64,000 nucleotides of DNA from Gordonia bronchialis DSM 43247 (GCF_000024785.1 NC_013441.1:1240001-1304000); one strand, 5' to 3'; numbered from the stretch's first letter, positions 52,704 to 62,131 are shown. A program made the numbers and translations. The notes: generated by a model from the sequence alone, not told the origin.

Positions 52704-53567
52704 GTGACAGAACCCAGTGGTCCCGATGTGAACCCCGCCGCCGAGACGCCCGCCGAGCCGTCCGGCGACAGCAGTCAGCCGGGTGGGACCGACCGTCTTC
52801 TCGCCGCCGTCGACATCGCGCGTGACGCGTTGATCGACGACGGTCAGGTGCCCGGTACCCACCGTCGTGGCGTCGCCGAGGGCGACTGGGCTGCCGCACA
52901 TTACTTCGACGCCGACCTCGCCGGTTACCGCGGCTGGCAGTGGTGTGTGGTGCTGGCCACCTCGCCCGGCTCGGAAGAGATCACCGTCAGCGAGGTCGTC
53001 CTGCTGCCCGGAGAGGGTTCGTTGCTCGCGCCCGAGTGGGTGCCGTGGGTCGATCGCATCGCCACCGGCGACCTAACCCCGGGTGATCTGCTCGCCGCCG
53101 AACCCGACGACCCGCGGCTGGTGCCGAATCAGGTCGACACCGGCGACGAGTTCCGGTTCTCCTCCGACGAGATCGATCCCGACGAGTTCGGTCAACTCAG
53201 CGGTGAGATCGGGCTCGGGCGTCGTCGGCTGTTGAGCCCGCAGGGCCGTGACGACGCCGCTCAGCGGTGGTACGACGGCGATTTCGGTCCCGGCTCGGCG
53301 ATGGCGCAGGCCGCGCAGTTCTCGTGCTGCACGTGCGGTTTCTACATTCCGCTGTCGGGTGCGCTGCATGCCGCCTTCGGCGCGTGCGCCAACGAGTTCG
53401 CCGCCGACGGTCGCGTGGTGTCGGCCGAATACGGTTGCGGCGCACACTCCGACGTCCCGCCGCCCAAGGGTGGTGATGGCTCCCCGGCCTATGACGCCTA
53501 CGACGACGGTGCGCTCGAGGTGGTCCGGGCCGAGATCGGTTCTGTCGCCGAACCGTCCGTTTCCTGA
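52704..53567 (+). CDS. DUF3027 protein (Rv0877 type)
   Basis: A 287-residue cytosolic protein. The conserved core runs from AVDIARDALIDDGQVPGTHR and GWQWCVVLATSPGSEEITV to VLLPGEGSLLAPEWVPWVDR. A C-terminal Cys cluster (FSCCTCGFYIPLSGAL, FGACANEF, AEYGCGAHS) probably binds zinc. It matches DUF3027/Rv0877 and is divergent from the MFS gene, as in M. tuberculosis. GTG 52704 is placed after a 5' leader; the next gene starts 8 bp downstream. Function unknown. Confidence 0.85.
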   Translation: MTEPSGPDVNPAAETPAEPSGDSSQPGGTDRLLAAVDIARDALIDDGQVPGTHRRGVAEGDWAAAHYFDADLAGYRGWQWCVVLATSPGSEEITVSEVVLLPGEGSLLAPEWVPWVDRIATGDLTPGDLLAAEPDDPRLVPNQVDTGDEFRFSSDEIDPDEFGQLSGEIGLGRRRLLSPQGRDDAAQRWYDGDFGPGSAMAQAAQFSCCTCGFYIPLSGALHAAFGACANEFAADGRVVSAEYGCGAHSDVPPPKGGDGSPAYDAYDDGALEVVRAEIGSVAEPSVS

Positions 53568-53575
53568 CCGGCCCG

Positions 53576-56398
53576 GTGGTCCCCAGCCCGTCCGACGCTG
53601 ACTCGTCCGACGCAGATCCGGTCAACCCAGATCCGTTCGGCACGGCGCGCGTGCGGGCGGCGACGCTGCAGGCGTGGCGGTCGTCGCCGACGCGGCTGGC
53701 CGAGGACATCGCGGCCGAGACCGATCTGGTCACCGTCGGCTATCGCGACCGGCTCCTGACCGAACTCGCCGCCAATGCCGCCGATGCCGCGGCCGTTGCC
53801 GAACAACCTGGGGCACTGACGATCTGGCTGTCGGGTTCGGAACTGCACGTGGCCAACACCGGCGCTCCGCTGAGCGTCGAAGGGGTGCGTTCGCTGTCGG
53901 CGCTGCGGGTGTCGGCCAAATCGTCGGACCGCGATCACCGCGATCAGGTGGGTCGCTTCGGTGTCGGGTTCACCGCCACCGCCACGGTCGCCGACCGGGT
54001 GGAGCTGCGATCCACCACGGGTTCGGTGGTCTTCGACCGTGCGGCCACCGCGCAGGCGATTGTCGATGCGGGCGTTGACCTTTCGTCGTCGATGTCGTCG
54101 AGTGCGTTCCCGTTGCTGCGGCTGCCGTGGGCGTCGGGGCAGCCACCCGCCGACGGCTTCGACACCGAGGTGGTCTTGCATCTGCGGGATCGGCCGGGCG
54201 AGGAGCTGTTGGATTCGATGCTCGCCCAGGCGCCCGATCTCCTCCTCGAACTGTCGGGGTTGAGTCGGATCACGGTGGCCGACAACGTCGTCGATGCCGA
54301 GTGGGTCGAGCGCCCGGAGTTGTCGGGGGCGGGTGCCACCATCAGCGAGATCGCCGTGCGGATCACGTCCGCGGGCGGTGTGCAGGTGCGGCGCTGGTTG
54401 CAGGCGCGGCGCGGCGCGACGCGATGGCTGGTGCGTCTCGACGGCCCGGCGGAGGACCCCGACCGCAACGTGTTGCGGGCTCCCACGCCGACCGGCGTCG
54501 AACTGTCCCTGCCGTGTCGTCTGATCGCCGGCCTGCCGCTGACCCCGGACCGTCGTCATCTGCATCCGGACGCCGACATCGCCTCGGCTGCACCGGGTTA
54601 CGTCGCCCTGATGCGGTCGGTCGACCTCCGCCGACGGTTGGGTCTGGTGCCCGAGCCGCATCGGGCCCGTAATCGTGACGACGCCCGCCTCGTCGACGCC
54701 GTCCTTGCGGACCTGCGTGCGCAGGCCTGGTTGCCCGGCGTCGACGGGGATGATCTGGCACCCGCGAGATCTGTGGTGCTGCCCGGACTTTCCGACGATC
54801 TGGCCGCGGTGCTGGGTGAGTTGTTCGGTGACCTCGTCCATCCCGCGGTCTCCGACCCGGGACAATTGCCGATACTGCGGCGACTCGGGGTGGACGAACT
54901 CGGTCTCGCCGCGGTCGCCGAGCGGCTGGCCGGTGTGGAGCGCGCGCCGGACTGGTGGCATCGGCTCTACGCTGCGCTGGCGCCGCTGGTCGCCAGCTCG
55001 CGGGAGGTCGAAGAGCTTGCCGCACTGCCGGTTCCCCGGTCGGATGGCCGCATGGCCATCGGTGTGCGCGGACTCTACGTCTCCGAGTCGATCACGTCTG
55101 GAATGCGCTGGCTGCCGACCGTCGACCCGGTCGCCCGTCATCCGTTGCTGGAACGGCTCGGTGCGCAGGAGCTGACCGTGGCACAGGCGTTGGCCGATCC
55201 GGGCTTGGAACAGCTCGTCGACGCCGCGGCCGACGAGCCGGATGGCGAGCTCGCCGCCGGTCTCGCCGATGAGGTGCTGACCCTCCTGCATGCCGACGAG
55301 GATGCGAAGGTGCCGGCCGGGCTCGCCGGGCTCCCGCTACCCGATGATGCCGGCGACTGGCGCCCAGCAGACGAATTGTTGCTGCCGGAGAGCCCACTCG
55401 GCTCGGTGCTCGTCGACGATCATCCCTTCGGCATCGTCGACAGCTCGATGCTGGACGCCTACGGCGCGGACGTGCTGCGCCGGCTCGGCGTGGGATGGGG
55501 ATTCATGGTGATCTCCGACGATCTGCCCACGGCGCCCGACCACGAGCTGCCCGACGAGGAATTGTGGTGGGACGGTCATGATGAGCCGCCCGCCGAACTC
55601 CACGCGGTCCGCGATCTCGATCTGGTGGACCCGGATCGCTGGCCGCGAGCGCTGGAATTGCTTGTCGCCGACGAGCGTATCGCTCCGCTGCTGCGTGACC
55701 GGGATGGGTACACCGCGTGGTGGCTGCGGGGCAACGCCGAGGTCGACGGTCTGTTGCTGGGTGACTACCGGGCCCCATCCGACCGAGCCCTGCAGGGGGT
55801 GCTCGATCCCTTGCCGCACCCGCACGCCGACGAGTTGGCGGGCACGCTGGCCACCCGGGACCCCGCTGACGCGGCGGCGGCCTCGCTGCTGTTGACCCGC
55901 CTGGCCGATCCGGACCGCCGCGTCAGTGCCGGCGTCGCGGCCGGAGTTCATGCCGCGGTGATCGACGCCTGCCGGCACGGACGGTTCAGCGTCGACGACG
56001 TCGAAATCCCCTCCGGGGCGCGCACTCTGGCGGAAACCGTGAGCGATGACGCGATGGTCGTGGACCAGCCGTGGCTGCTGGCGGTGCTCGCCGATGAGGA
56101 GGCGGTTCTGGCCGGACGCGTGATCGACTCCTCGGCCGCTGAGATTCTTGCCGACCTACTCGAACTGCCCTGTGCGAGCGACGAACTGACGACCGTTGTT
56201 CGTGACGAGGGGCAGGCCGTGACCTGGGACGAGGCGGTGGCGGTCCGGTTCGGTGCGCTCCGCGGGGATGTGCCACCGTCGGGTCAGGTGCGCCTGCACG
56301 ATGCACTCTGGGTCACGGTCCGCCGCCGCGACGGCGAGCGCGAGCGCCGGGTGTCCTGGTGGGTCGACGACCGCGGAGTCACTCACCTCCAGCGTTGA
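53576..56398 (+). CDS. Sacsin/Hsp90-like N-terminal ATPase-domain protein
   Basis: The 940-residue protein begins with a GHKL (HATPase_c) ATP-binding fold of the sacsin/Hsp90 kind: ELAANAADAAAVAEQPG (N-box Asn), LHVANTGAPL (G1-like), and GRFGVGFTATATVADRVELR (G2 with GxGF). The long C-terminal part (about 270-940) is Asp- and Leu-rich without a recognised domain. Large actinobacterial proteins of this type sit next to DUF3027 genes and may be chaperone-like. It starts at GTG 8 bp after the DUF3027 stop, so they form one operon. Biochemical activity is unknown. Confidence 0.8.
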   Translation: MVPSPSDADSSDADPVNPDPFGTARVRAATLQAWRSSPTRLAEDIAAETDLVTVGYRDRLLTELAANAADAAAVAEQPGALTIWLSGSELHVANTGAPLSVEGVRSLSALRVSAKSSDRDHRDQVGRFGVGFTATATVADRVELRSTTGSVVFDRAATAQAIVDAGVDLSSSMSSSAFPLLRLPWASGQPPADGFDTEVVLHLRDRPGEELLDSMLAQAPDLLLELSGLSRITVADNVVDAEWVERPELSGAGATISEIAVRITSAGGVQVRRWLQARRGATRWLVRLDGPAEDPDRNVLRAPTPTGVELSLPCRLIAGLPLTPDRRHLHPDADIASAAPGYVALMRSVDLRRRLGLVPEPHRARNRDDARLVDAVLADLRAQAWLPGVDGDDLAPARSVVLPGLSDDLAAVLGELFGDLVHPAVSDPGQLPILRRLGVDELGLAAVAERLAGVERAPDWWHRLYAALAPLVASSREVEELAALPVPRSDGRMAIGVRGLYVSESITSGMRWLPTVDPVARHPLLERLGAQELTVAQALADPGLEQLVDAAADEPDGELAAGLADEVLTLLHADEDAKVPAGLAGLPLPDDAGDWRPADELLLPESPLGSVLVDDHPFGIVDSSMLDAYGADVLRRLGVGWGFMVISDDLPTAPDHELPDEELWWDGHDEPPAELHAVRDLDLVDPDRWPRALELLVADERIAPLLRDRDGYTAWWLRGNAEVDGLLLGDYRAPSDRALQGVLDPLPHPHADELAGTLATRDPADAAAASLLLTRLADPDRRVSAGVAAGVHAAVIDACRHGRFSVDDVEIPSGARTLAETVSDDAMVVDQPWLLAVLADEEAVLAGRVIDSSAAEILADLLELPCASDELTTVVRDEGQAVTWDEAVAVRFGALRGDVPPSGQVRLHDALWVTVRRRDGERERRVSWWVDDRGVTHLQR

Positions 56399-56455
56399 CC
56401 GTGCGTCCAATTCCGTTGACCGTGCGTCGAATTGTGTTGACCGTGGTCGGATTGC
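56394..56455. repeat. Three tandem ~21-bp repeats between convergent genes
   Basis: GTTGACCGTGCGTCCAATTC, GTTGACCGTGCGTCGAATTG and GTTGACCGTGGTCGGATTGC follow each other head to tail. The first overlaps the stop of the sacsin-like gene and the last ends before the TetR stop at 56458. It can be a terminator-like or slippage-derived array; no protein site is known. Confidence 0.7.
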
Positions 56456-56457
56456 GT

Positions 56458-57039
56458 TCAGTGGGCATGAATTCCGACGGTCAGGATGGCGGCCAGTTGT
56501 CGGTAGGCGGTGGCGTCGTCGAGCCCGGTGACCTCGGCCACCTCACCACGTTGGATGCGGCTCATCATCGACGCCGCCAGATCGGCCGCGAAGGCGGCGT
56601 CGACGTCGCGGAAGGCCCCGGCCGCCGCACCGTCGGAGATCAATGTCTGGACCCGACGCGCGGCTGCCGCGGTGTTGAGCTCGTAGAGCGCGCGAGTGGG
56701 GGAGAAGGCGTTGACGTCGCGGATGAACGCCGCCGACGCCGGTGCCAATGCCTCGCCGACGGCGAGCAGATAGGTGCTCACCCGCTCGGCCGGATCGTCG
56801 ACGGCGGCGACGCGGTCCTCGACCTGATCGGTGGCGGTGCGGAAGAAGTGGGTGACCGCGAGGGTCGCGAGTTGCTCCTTGCTTTCGGCGAGTGTGTAGA
56901 GCGTCGACTTCGAGCAGCGGAGTCGGGCGGCGATATCGGCGATGGCGAGATGGGCGAATCCCTCGTCGAGGAACAGCGTGAGCAGCGCGTCGAAGAGGGC
57001 GGCACGTCGCCGGGTGGGGAACCGGTGCGGTGCGGACAT
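56458..57039 (-). CDS. TetR-family regulator, divergent from the acyl-CoA dehydrogenase gene
   Basis: A 193-residue TetR protein with HTH at about residues 12-57 (LFDALLTLFLDEGFAHLAIA, DIAARLRCSKSTLYTLAES) and a helical ligand domain ending AILTVGIHAH. It lies back to back with the acyl-CoA dehydrogenase gene, sharing an 80-bp gap with two AGTACTGT boxes. It probably represses both and senses an acyl or acyl-CoA ligand. Confidence 0.87.
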   Translation of the reverse strand: MSAPHRFPTRRRAALFDALLTLFLDEGFAHLAIADIAARLRCSKSTLYTLAESKEQLATLAVTHFFRTATDQVEDRVAAVDDPAERVSTYLLAVGEALAPASAAFIRDVNAFSPTRALYELNTAAAARRVQTLISDGAAAGAFRDVDAAFAADLAASMMSRIQRGEVAEVTGLDDATAYRQLAAILTVGIHAH

Positions 57040-57066
57040 GTCCGATCCTTTCGTGGCGTCAGCCGA

Positions 57067-57097
57067 TATAGTACTGTAGAACGTACCTGAGTACTGT
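57067..57097 (+). promoter_or_regulatory. Promoter/operator between TetR and acyl-CoA dehydrogenase genes
   Basis: TATAGT at 57067-57072 is a good -10 for the + strand gene. AGTACTGT occurs at 57070-57077 and again at 57090-57097, exactly 20 bp apart, so two DNA turns. A GTAC-containing central part (ACGTAC) lies between. A GGAGG ribosome site (57111-57115) precedes ATG 57120. Confidence 0.5.
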
Positions 57098-57119
57098 TTC
57101 TGTTCCCATCGGAGGTCTG

Positions 57120-58259
57120 ATGCCCGTCGAACGTCTTCTTCCCAGCGACGAGGCTCGCGACCTAATCGCCCTTGTCCGTGACATCGCCGACAAGCGGATG
57201 GCGCCGATCGTCGACGAGCACGAGAAGGCGCAGACCTACCCCGAGGGGTTGTTCGCGGAACTGGGGGAGGCGGGACTGCTCGGACTGCCGTACCCCACCG
57301 AATGGGACGGGGGTGGACAGCCCTACGAGGTGTATCTGCAGGTGCTCGAGGAGCTCGGGGCCCGCTGGGCGGCCGTCGCTGTCGCAGTGAGCGTGCACGG
57401 GCTCGCGTGCCATCCGTTGATGAACTTCGGCACCGACGAACAGAAGCAGCGTTGGCTACCGGATCTGTTGAACGGCAAGCTCATCGGCGCTTACAGCCTG
57501 TCCGAGCCGCAAGCCGGTTCGGATGCGGCCGCGTTGAACTGCCGCGCCGTCGTCGCCGACGGCGGGTACCGGATCAACGGCGCCAAGGCGTGGATCACGC
57601 ACGGGGGGATCGCCGACGTGTACAACGTGTTCGCGCGAACGGGCGAAGGGTCCAAAGGGATCTCGTGCTTCCTCGTCGCCCGCGATACCGACGGACTGCG
57701 CTTCGGCAAGCCGGAGGACAAGATGGGATTGCATGCGGTGCCGACCACCGCGGCCAACTACGATGACGCGCTTGTCGACGCCGACCGCCTGATCGGTACC
57801 GAAGGTCAGGGACTCCCGATTGCCTTCTCCGCGTTGGACTCCGGCCGACTCGGTATCGCCGCGGTCGCCACCGGACTCGCGCAGGCAGCACTCGACGCCG
57901 CCGTGGAGTACGCCCAGGAGCGAACCACCTTCGGCCGCAAGATCATCGACCACCAGGGCCTGTCCTTTGTGCTCGCCGACATGGCTGCCGCGGTCGATTC
58001 GGCCCGGGCCACCTATCTGGACGCGGCCCGACGACGCGACGCCGGGATGACCTACTCGCGTGCCGCGGCAACCGCCAAACTCGTCGCCACCGACGCGGCG
58101 ATGAAGGTCACCACCGATGCAGTGCAGGTGTTCGGCGGTTACGGATACACCCGCGACTTCCCGGTCGAGCGCTATATGCGCGAGGCCAAGATCACCCAGA
58201 TCTTCGAGGGCACCAACCAGATTCAGCGGCTCGTGATCGGTCGGGCGCTGGCCGGCTGA
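57120..58259 (+). CDS. Acyl-CoA dehydrogenase (FadE-type)
   Basis: A 379-residue acyl-CoA dehydrogenase: IADKRMAPIVDEHEKAQ, AYSLSEPQAGSDAAAL (FAD contacts), INGAKAWITHGGIADVYNVF, the QERTTFGRKIIDHQ segment and the C-terminal catalytic Glu region QIFEGTNQIQRLVIGRAL. It oxidises an acyl-CoA to the 2-enoyl-CoA in fatty-acid or branched-chain degradation. A divergent TetR gene with a shared operator is the usual control. The gene is shorter than M. tuberculosis FadE10, so this is not its orthologue in spite of the position. Confidence 0.9.
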   Translation: MPVERLLPSDEARDLIALVRDIADKRMAPIVDEHEKAQTYPEGLFAELGEAGLLGLPYPTEWDGGGQPYEVYLQVLEELGARWAAVAVAVSVHGLACHPLMNFGTDEQKQRWLPDLLNGKLIGAYSLSEPQAGSDAAALNCRAVVADGGYRINGAKAWITHGGIADVYNVFARTGEGSKGISCFLVARDTDGLRFGKPEDKMGLHAVPTTAANYDDALVDADRLIGTEGQGLPIAFSALDSGRLGIAAVATGLAQAALDAAVEYAQERTTFGRKIIDHQGLSFVLADMAAAVDSARATYLDAARRRDAGMTYSRAAATAKLVATDAAMKVTTDAVQVFGGYGYTRDFPVERYMREAKITQIFEGTNQIQRLVIGRALAG

Positions 58260-58269
58260 CGCGCCGCGC

Positions 58270-58336
58270 CGAAATCTGTACCTACGACCGGCGAGTGGAC
58301 TATCCACGTGCCCTGCCCCACTGATACAGATTTCAG
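58270..58336. repeat. ~68-nt dispersed repeat with inverted ends (copy 2)
   Basis: Ends CGAAATCTGTACC (58270-58282) and TACAGATTTC (58325-58334) are inverted repeats and match copy 1 at 22267-22335 in inverse orientation over GGTACAGATTTCGGCGCGG. It overlaps the 3' end of the hemerythrin gene and separates convergent genes. Confidence 0.65.
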
Positions 58337-59121
58337 CGGGGATCGTAGAAGAACGTCCGCCGGTGTGCGCGCCAAAAACGCCGCCCGCCCAGCCAGGCAA
58401 TGACCCGAAGCGCCGTCGGAACCCGGGTGAGGACGGCGGCGCGGTCGGCGTCGTCGAGTCCGGCGAGCATGGCCGGCGCCAGCGTGAGTGCCTCGCGCAA
58501 AGTGGAGCCGTCGCCCATCTTCTTTTCGAAGTCCGTCCATTCACCGGGCGTCATGTGTCGCTGCACGATCGCGATGGCCTCACCCTCTTCGTGCGCCAAA
58601 TGATTGCCGAGGACGACGCGGGTACGCTCCACGGCGCTCGCCAGGTCGGTGCGAATCCTCTCGCAGCCCCCGAAGTCGGGATCCGGAGTGGCCATCCGCA
58701 GGAATCCGGCCGTGCACAATGCCATCAGCGGGTCGATGACCTCGTGCTCGGCTTCCATGGCATAGATCACCACCTGTTCGGCGGGGTTGCTGCGCTCGAG
58801 CAGCAGCGGCCACAAGACCTCGTCTTCGCCGGTGTGGTGGTGGTGCAGCGTTTCGCAGAACAGCGACCATCGTTCGGCCAGCGCGCCCCAGGTGGCGATG
58901 TCGTCGACGGGGGGGTGTGGGACACACGCCGCGAAATCGGCCAGCTCGCGACGGAAGAAGTGGTGGATCACGTACATCATGAACGGGTCCACCGGTCCCT
59001 CCGGTGCGCCCGCCTGTCCGGGGAGTCGTAGCTGAACGGGATAGGCGAGGTCGGCGGCGGGTACGGTGGTTGTATGTGCCGCGGAGTAAGCAGCGGTGGT
59101 GGTCGGGGTCGTGGTGATCAT
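58333..59121 (-). CDS. Hemerythrin HHE-domain protein
   Basis: A 262-residue protein with a hemerythrin-like four-helix bundle (about 45-190): HHFFRRELADFAACV, HHHHTGEDEVLWPLLLERS, EAEHEVIDPLMALCTAGFL and VLGNHLAHEEGEAIAIVQRH supply the His/Glu di-iron ligands. A C-terminal ~70-residue extension ends with FYDPR. It could bind O2, NO or ROS-derived species. ATG 59121 follows a plausible site; the promoter carries the same 11-bp-spaced boxes as the MMPL gene, so the two genes are probably co-regulated. Confidence 0.85.
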   Translation of the reverse strand: MITTTPTTTAAYSAAHTTTVPAADLAYPVQLRLPGQAGAPEGPVDPFMMYVIHHFFRRELADFAACVPHPPVDDIATWGALAERWSLFCETLHHHHTGEDEVLWPLLLERSNPAEQVVIYAMEAEHEVIDPLMALCTAGFLRMATPDPDFGGCERIRTDLASAVERTRVVLGNHLAHEEGEAIAIVQRHMTPGEWTDFEKKMGDGSTLREALTLAPAMLAGLDDADRAAVLTRVPTALRVIAWLGGRRFWRAHRRTFFYDPR

Positions 59122-59177
59122 GGGGATCGGCCTTCTGCTGGTGTGTGAGCGGGGGTGCTGGGACAACCATGCGCGCG

Positions 59178-59210
59178 CACGCTTGTGAGCTACTTGAGAG
59201 TGACTTGTCC
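59178..59210. promoter_or_regulatory. Three 11-bp-spaced boxes upstream of the hemerythrin gene
   Basis: CGCTTG (59178), TACTTG (59189) and GACTTGTCCGG (59200) start exactly 11 bp apart, 57-85 bp before the start codon. The same design lies upstream of the MMPL gene. Spacing of one DNA turn suits an OmpR-type response regulator or similar. Confidence 0.55.
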
Positions 59211-59272
59211 GGGAAACCCCGACCGCGACCCAGGTGGTGAGCCGCGGCCGGGTTCGACGACGCGTCGGGCGG

Positions 59273-61443
59273 TCAGGCCGGCTGCAACTGCGCGTCGGGA
59301 TCCGGGTCGGAGCTTCGACGCTGTGGTGCCGGCGCGTCATCGAAGACGCTGCCCTCGACGTCGAAGTCGGGGAGCAACCGGTCCAGCCAGCCGGGCAGCC
59401 ACCAGTTGAACCGTCCGAGCAGCGTCATCGTCGCCGGGACGAGCACCATCCGGATGAGTGTCGCGTCGAGCAGCACCGCGGTGGCCATCCCGAGACCCAG
59501 CATCTTGAGCACCACGTCGGCCTCGGTGGCGAAACTCAGGAACACGGCCACCATGATCGCCGCCGCACTGGTGATGACCCGGCCGGTGCGGGCGAGTCCG
59601 GTCACGACGCTGCCTTTGGCGTCACCCGTAGCCAGCCAGTTCTCCCGGATGCGGGAGAGCAGGAACACCTCGTAGTCCATCGACAGCCCGAACAGGATCG
59701 CGAAGATCAGGATCGGGACCCAGCTGGACACCGCCACCGTGTGATCGATACCGAAAAGCGAGAGACCCCAACCCCATTGGAATACCGTGGTGATGACGCC
59801 GTAGGCAGCGGCCACCGACAGCAGGTTCATCAACGCCGCCTTGATGGGTACGGCGATGGAGCGGAACATGATGGTGAGCAGCAGCACCGACGCCGCGACG
59901 ACGAACCCGATGACAACCCACAAACGTTCCTGCAGTTTATCCGAGATGTCGCTGAAATACGTTGTCGCCCCGGTCAGTATCGCCCCATCGGGCAGGACGC
60001 CGCGAATGGCGGCGAGCATCTGCGGGGTGCCGTCGGCGGCGGGATCATAGGCCGAGTTCACCGTGATGACGGCCAGCTTCCCGTCGGGGGAGACCATCGT
60101 CGACGATAATCCGGCAACTCCGGGGATGGACGCGACCTTGGTTCTCGCATCGGCGATTTCGCCGCTGCTCACCTTTTCGGTGGGAGCGACGATGGTGATC
60201 TGGGCGTTGGCGCCGGGACCGTATGCGTCGACGATGAGGTCGTGGGCGCGACGGGTGGTCAATTCGGTGGACTGCGCCCCGGAATCTGTGGCCACGTACG
60301 CATCCCGAGTGCGGGTATGGCCAGCGTGATCATCACGATCACCGCCACCAGACCGAACGCGACGGGTCGTCGGCCGACCGCCGCCGCCCACCGCGCGGTG
60401 AGCGCCGGCCGGTGAATCCGTTGTGCTGCATCGTCGACAATCGGTCGGCGGGCCTTGCGGGACAGGAGCCGATGCCCGCACAGTCGGCACACGGCGGGCA
60501 CGACGACCAGTGTCGCCCCGAGCATGGCGACCACGGCGATGGCGGTGGCGAACCCGAAGGATGAGTAGGTGGCCAGTCCGGCCAGCCGCAGACCCATCAG
60601 CGAGATCAGGACGGTGAGCGCGGCGAAGGTGGCCGATCGGCCCGCGGTGGCCACCGCGCGTGCCGCCGATTCGACGGGATCTACTCCGGCACGCAGGAAT
60701 TCGATGTTTCGCGACACCACCAGCAGGGCGTAGTCGATGCCGACGCCGAGGCCCACCATGGTCGCCACCAGCGGTGCCGACGGGCTAACCTCAATCGCCG
60801 CGGACAACAGGCCGATGGCGGCGCTCGCGATGGCCAGACCGCCGATCGCGGTGAGGATCGGCAGACCCGCGGCGACCACCGACCCGAGCGCGATGACCAG
60901 GATCACCAGCGCTAGCGTGATACCGATGATCTCCGCGTGTCCCTTGAGTGGCGCGGCCGCGGTCTCCGGGACGCCGCCGTTCATCTCGACCTGAACGCCC
61001 GCCGCGCGGGTCGGCGCCACCGCCTTCTCCAGCGGCTCGATGTTGCCCATCAGGGCGTGATCGGTGACGGGGACGTCGTAACCGACGACGATGATCGCGG
61101 TGTCGCGGTCCGCGCTGAACCGTGCATCGTCGACGGTGGCGACGTGATCGAGCGTGGCGAGGCGGGTGCGCAGATCGTCGACGGTCTGTTGCTGCAGTGG
61201 TCCGTGGTCGTTGTGCACGACGATGCGGGCGTCGGCGTTGCCGGCGCCGGGGACATGTTCGCGCAGTAGGTCGATTCCGGACTGTGATTCGGTGCCGGGG
61301 ACGTCCCAGTTCTCCTGGGTGACGCCACCGAAGGCCATGTTGAGCGACATGACGATGGCCACGGCGGCGACGAAGCCGGCCAGCGCGCGGAACGGATGCG
61401 CTGCGCTCGCGCGGCCGATCCGGTAGAGCAGGGGGGTCTTCAT
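59273..61443 (-). pseudogene. MMPL-family RND transporter, frameshifted once in the middle
   Basis: The N-terminal frame encodes the first RND half (LYRIGRASAAHPFRALAGFV, porter region VTQENWDVPGTESQSGIDLL, helices LGVGIDYALLVVSRNI) to IPALGMR. The second frame continues YVATDSGAQSTELTTRRAHD, LFGLSMDYEVFLLSRIRENW (matching GxxxDY motif of MMPL) and the remaining helices. The break is at about 60297, where one base is missing. MMPL proteins export lipids or siderophores in mycolic-acid bacteria. It shares promoter boxes with the hemerythrin gene and is divergent from PAP2. Confidence 0.85.
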
Positions 61444-61492
61444 CTTCGGGGTTCCTTTCGGGGTGTGATGTCCCCGTTAGGGTGGGTGTCGG

Positions 61493-61525
61493 TACTTGCG
61501 GCGTACTTGTGCTCGGCTTGTCCGG
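61493..61525. promoter_or_regulatory. Three 11-bp-spaced boxes upstream of the MMPL gene
   Basis: TACTTG at 61493 and 61504 and GGCTTGTCCGG at 61515 start 11 bp apart, 50-80 bp from the MMPL start (61443) and 34-66 bp before the PAP2 GTG (61559). Sequence and spacing match the array before the hemerythrin gene. Confidence 0.55.
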
Positions 61526-61558
61526 CGAGCAGCCGACCGACCGGAAGGGGCCTTGATC

Positions 61559-62131
61559 GTGTTGGTGTCACCCACCGAGCTCGACGAGAGGGTCCTGGAC
61601 TGGGTGATGGATCACCGCACCGAGCCGTGGCTCACCCTGGCGCGCATCATCACGATCACGGGGAACACCCTGCCGATGGCGCTCGCGACGCTCGTGGTGG
61701 TGATCGTTCTCGCGACACGTGGATACCGCGTCGATGCGGTGTTCGTGGGTGCCGGTGCCGCGCTGGGCAATGTGGCAATGGTGGGTCTCAAACATCTGTT
61801 CAAGCGGGAACGCCCTCCCGAGGTGCACCGGCTGGTCGACATCGACACCTTCTCGTTCCCGTCGGGGCACGCGATGATGAGCATGATCATCTTCGGGCTG
61901 TTCGCCGTCGTCGCCTACCGCCGCCTCGAGTGGGTGCGACGTCATCGTCTGATCCTGCTCATCGCACCGATCTGGTCGATCGCCATCGGCATCACCCGGG
62001 TGTATCTGGGGGTGCACTGGACCACCGATGTGCTCGTCGGGTGGGTCCTCGGCGTGGTCTGGGTGGGGCTCTGCGTTGTGGTCATGAACCGGTATGAGGT
62101 ACGTCGGGCCGTCGATCCGGTGCGAGGTTGA
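61559..62131 (+). CDS. PAP2-family phosphatase, membrane-bound
   Basis: A 190-residue membrane phosphatase with the three PAP2 motifs: KHLFKRERP, PSGHAM and TRVYLGVHWTTDV. It has about five membrane helices (LARIITITGNTLPMALATLV, VGAGAALGNVAMVGL and further segments). Such enzymes dephosphorylate lipid phosphates such as phosphatidate or polyprenyl-PP on the outer face. GTG 61559 follows a GGAAGGGG site. It is divergent from the MMPL gene, with the shared repeat boxes between them, so it may belong to the same regulon. Confidence 0.87.
   Translation: MLVSPTELDERVLDWVMDHRTEPWLTLARIITITGNTLPMALATLVVVIVLATRGYRVDAVFVGAGAALGNVAMVGLKHLFKRERPPEVHRLVDIDTFSFPSGHAMMSMIIFGLFAVVAYRRLEWVRRHRLILLIAPIWSIAIGITRVYLGVHWTTDVLVGWVLGVVWVGLCVVVMNRYEVRRAVDPVRG

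Noticed and set aside
57120..58259. Orthologue of M. tuberculosis fadE10
   Set aside because: FadE10 is far longer; this protein is a normal 380-residue acyl-CoA dehydrogenase, so only the general position is similar.
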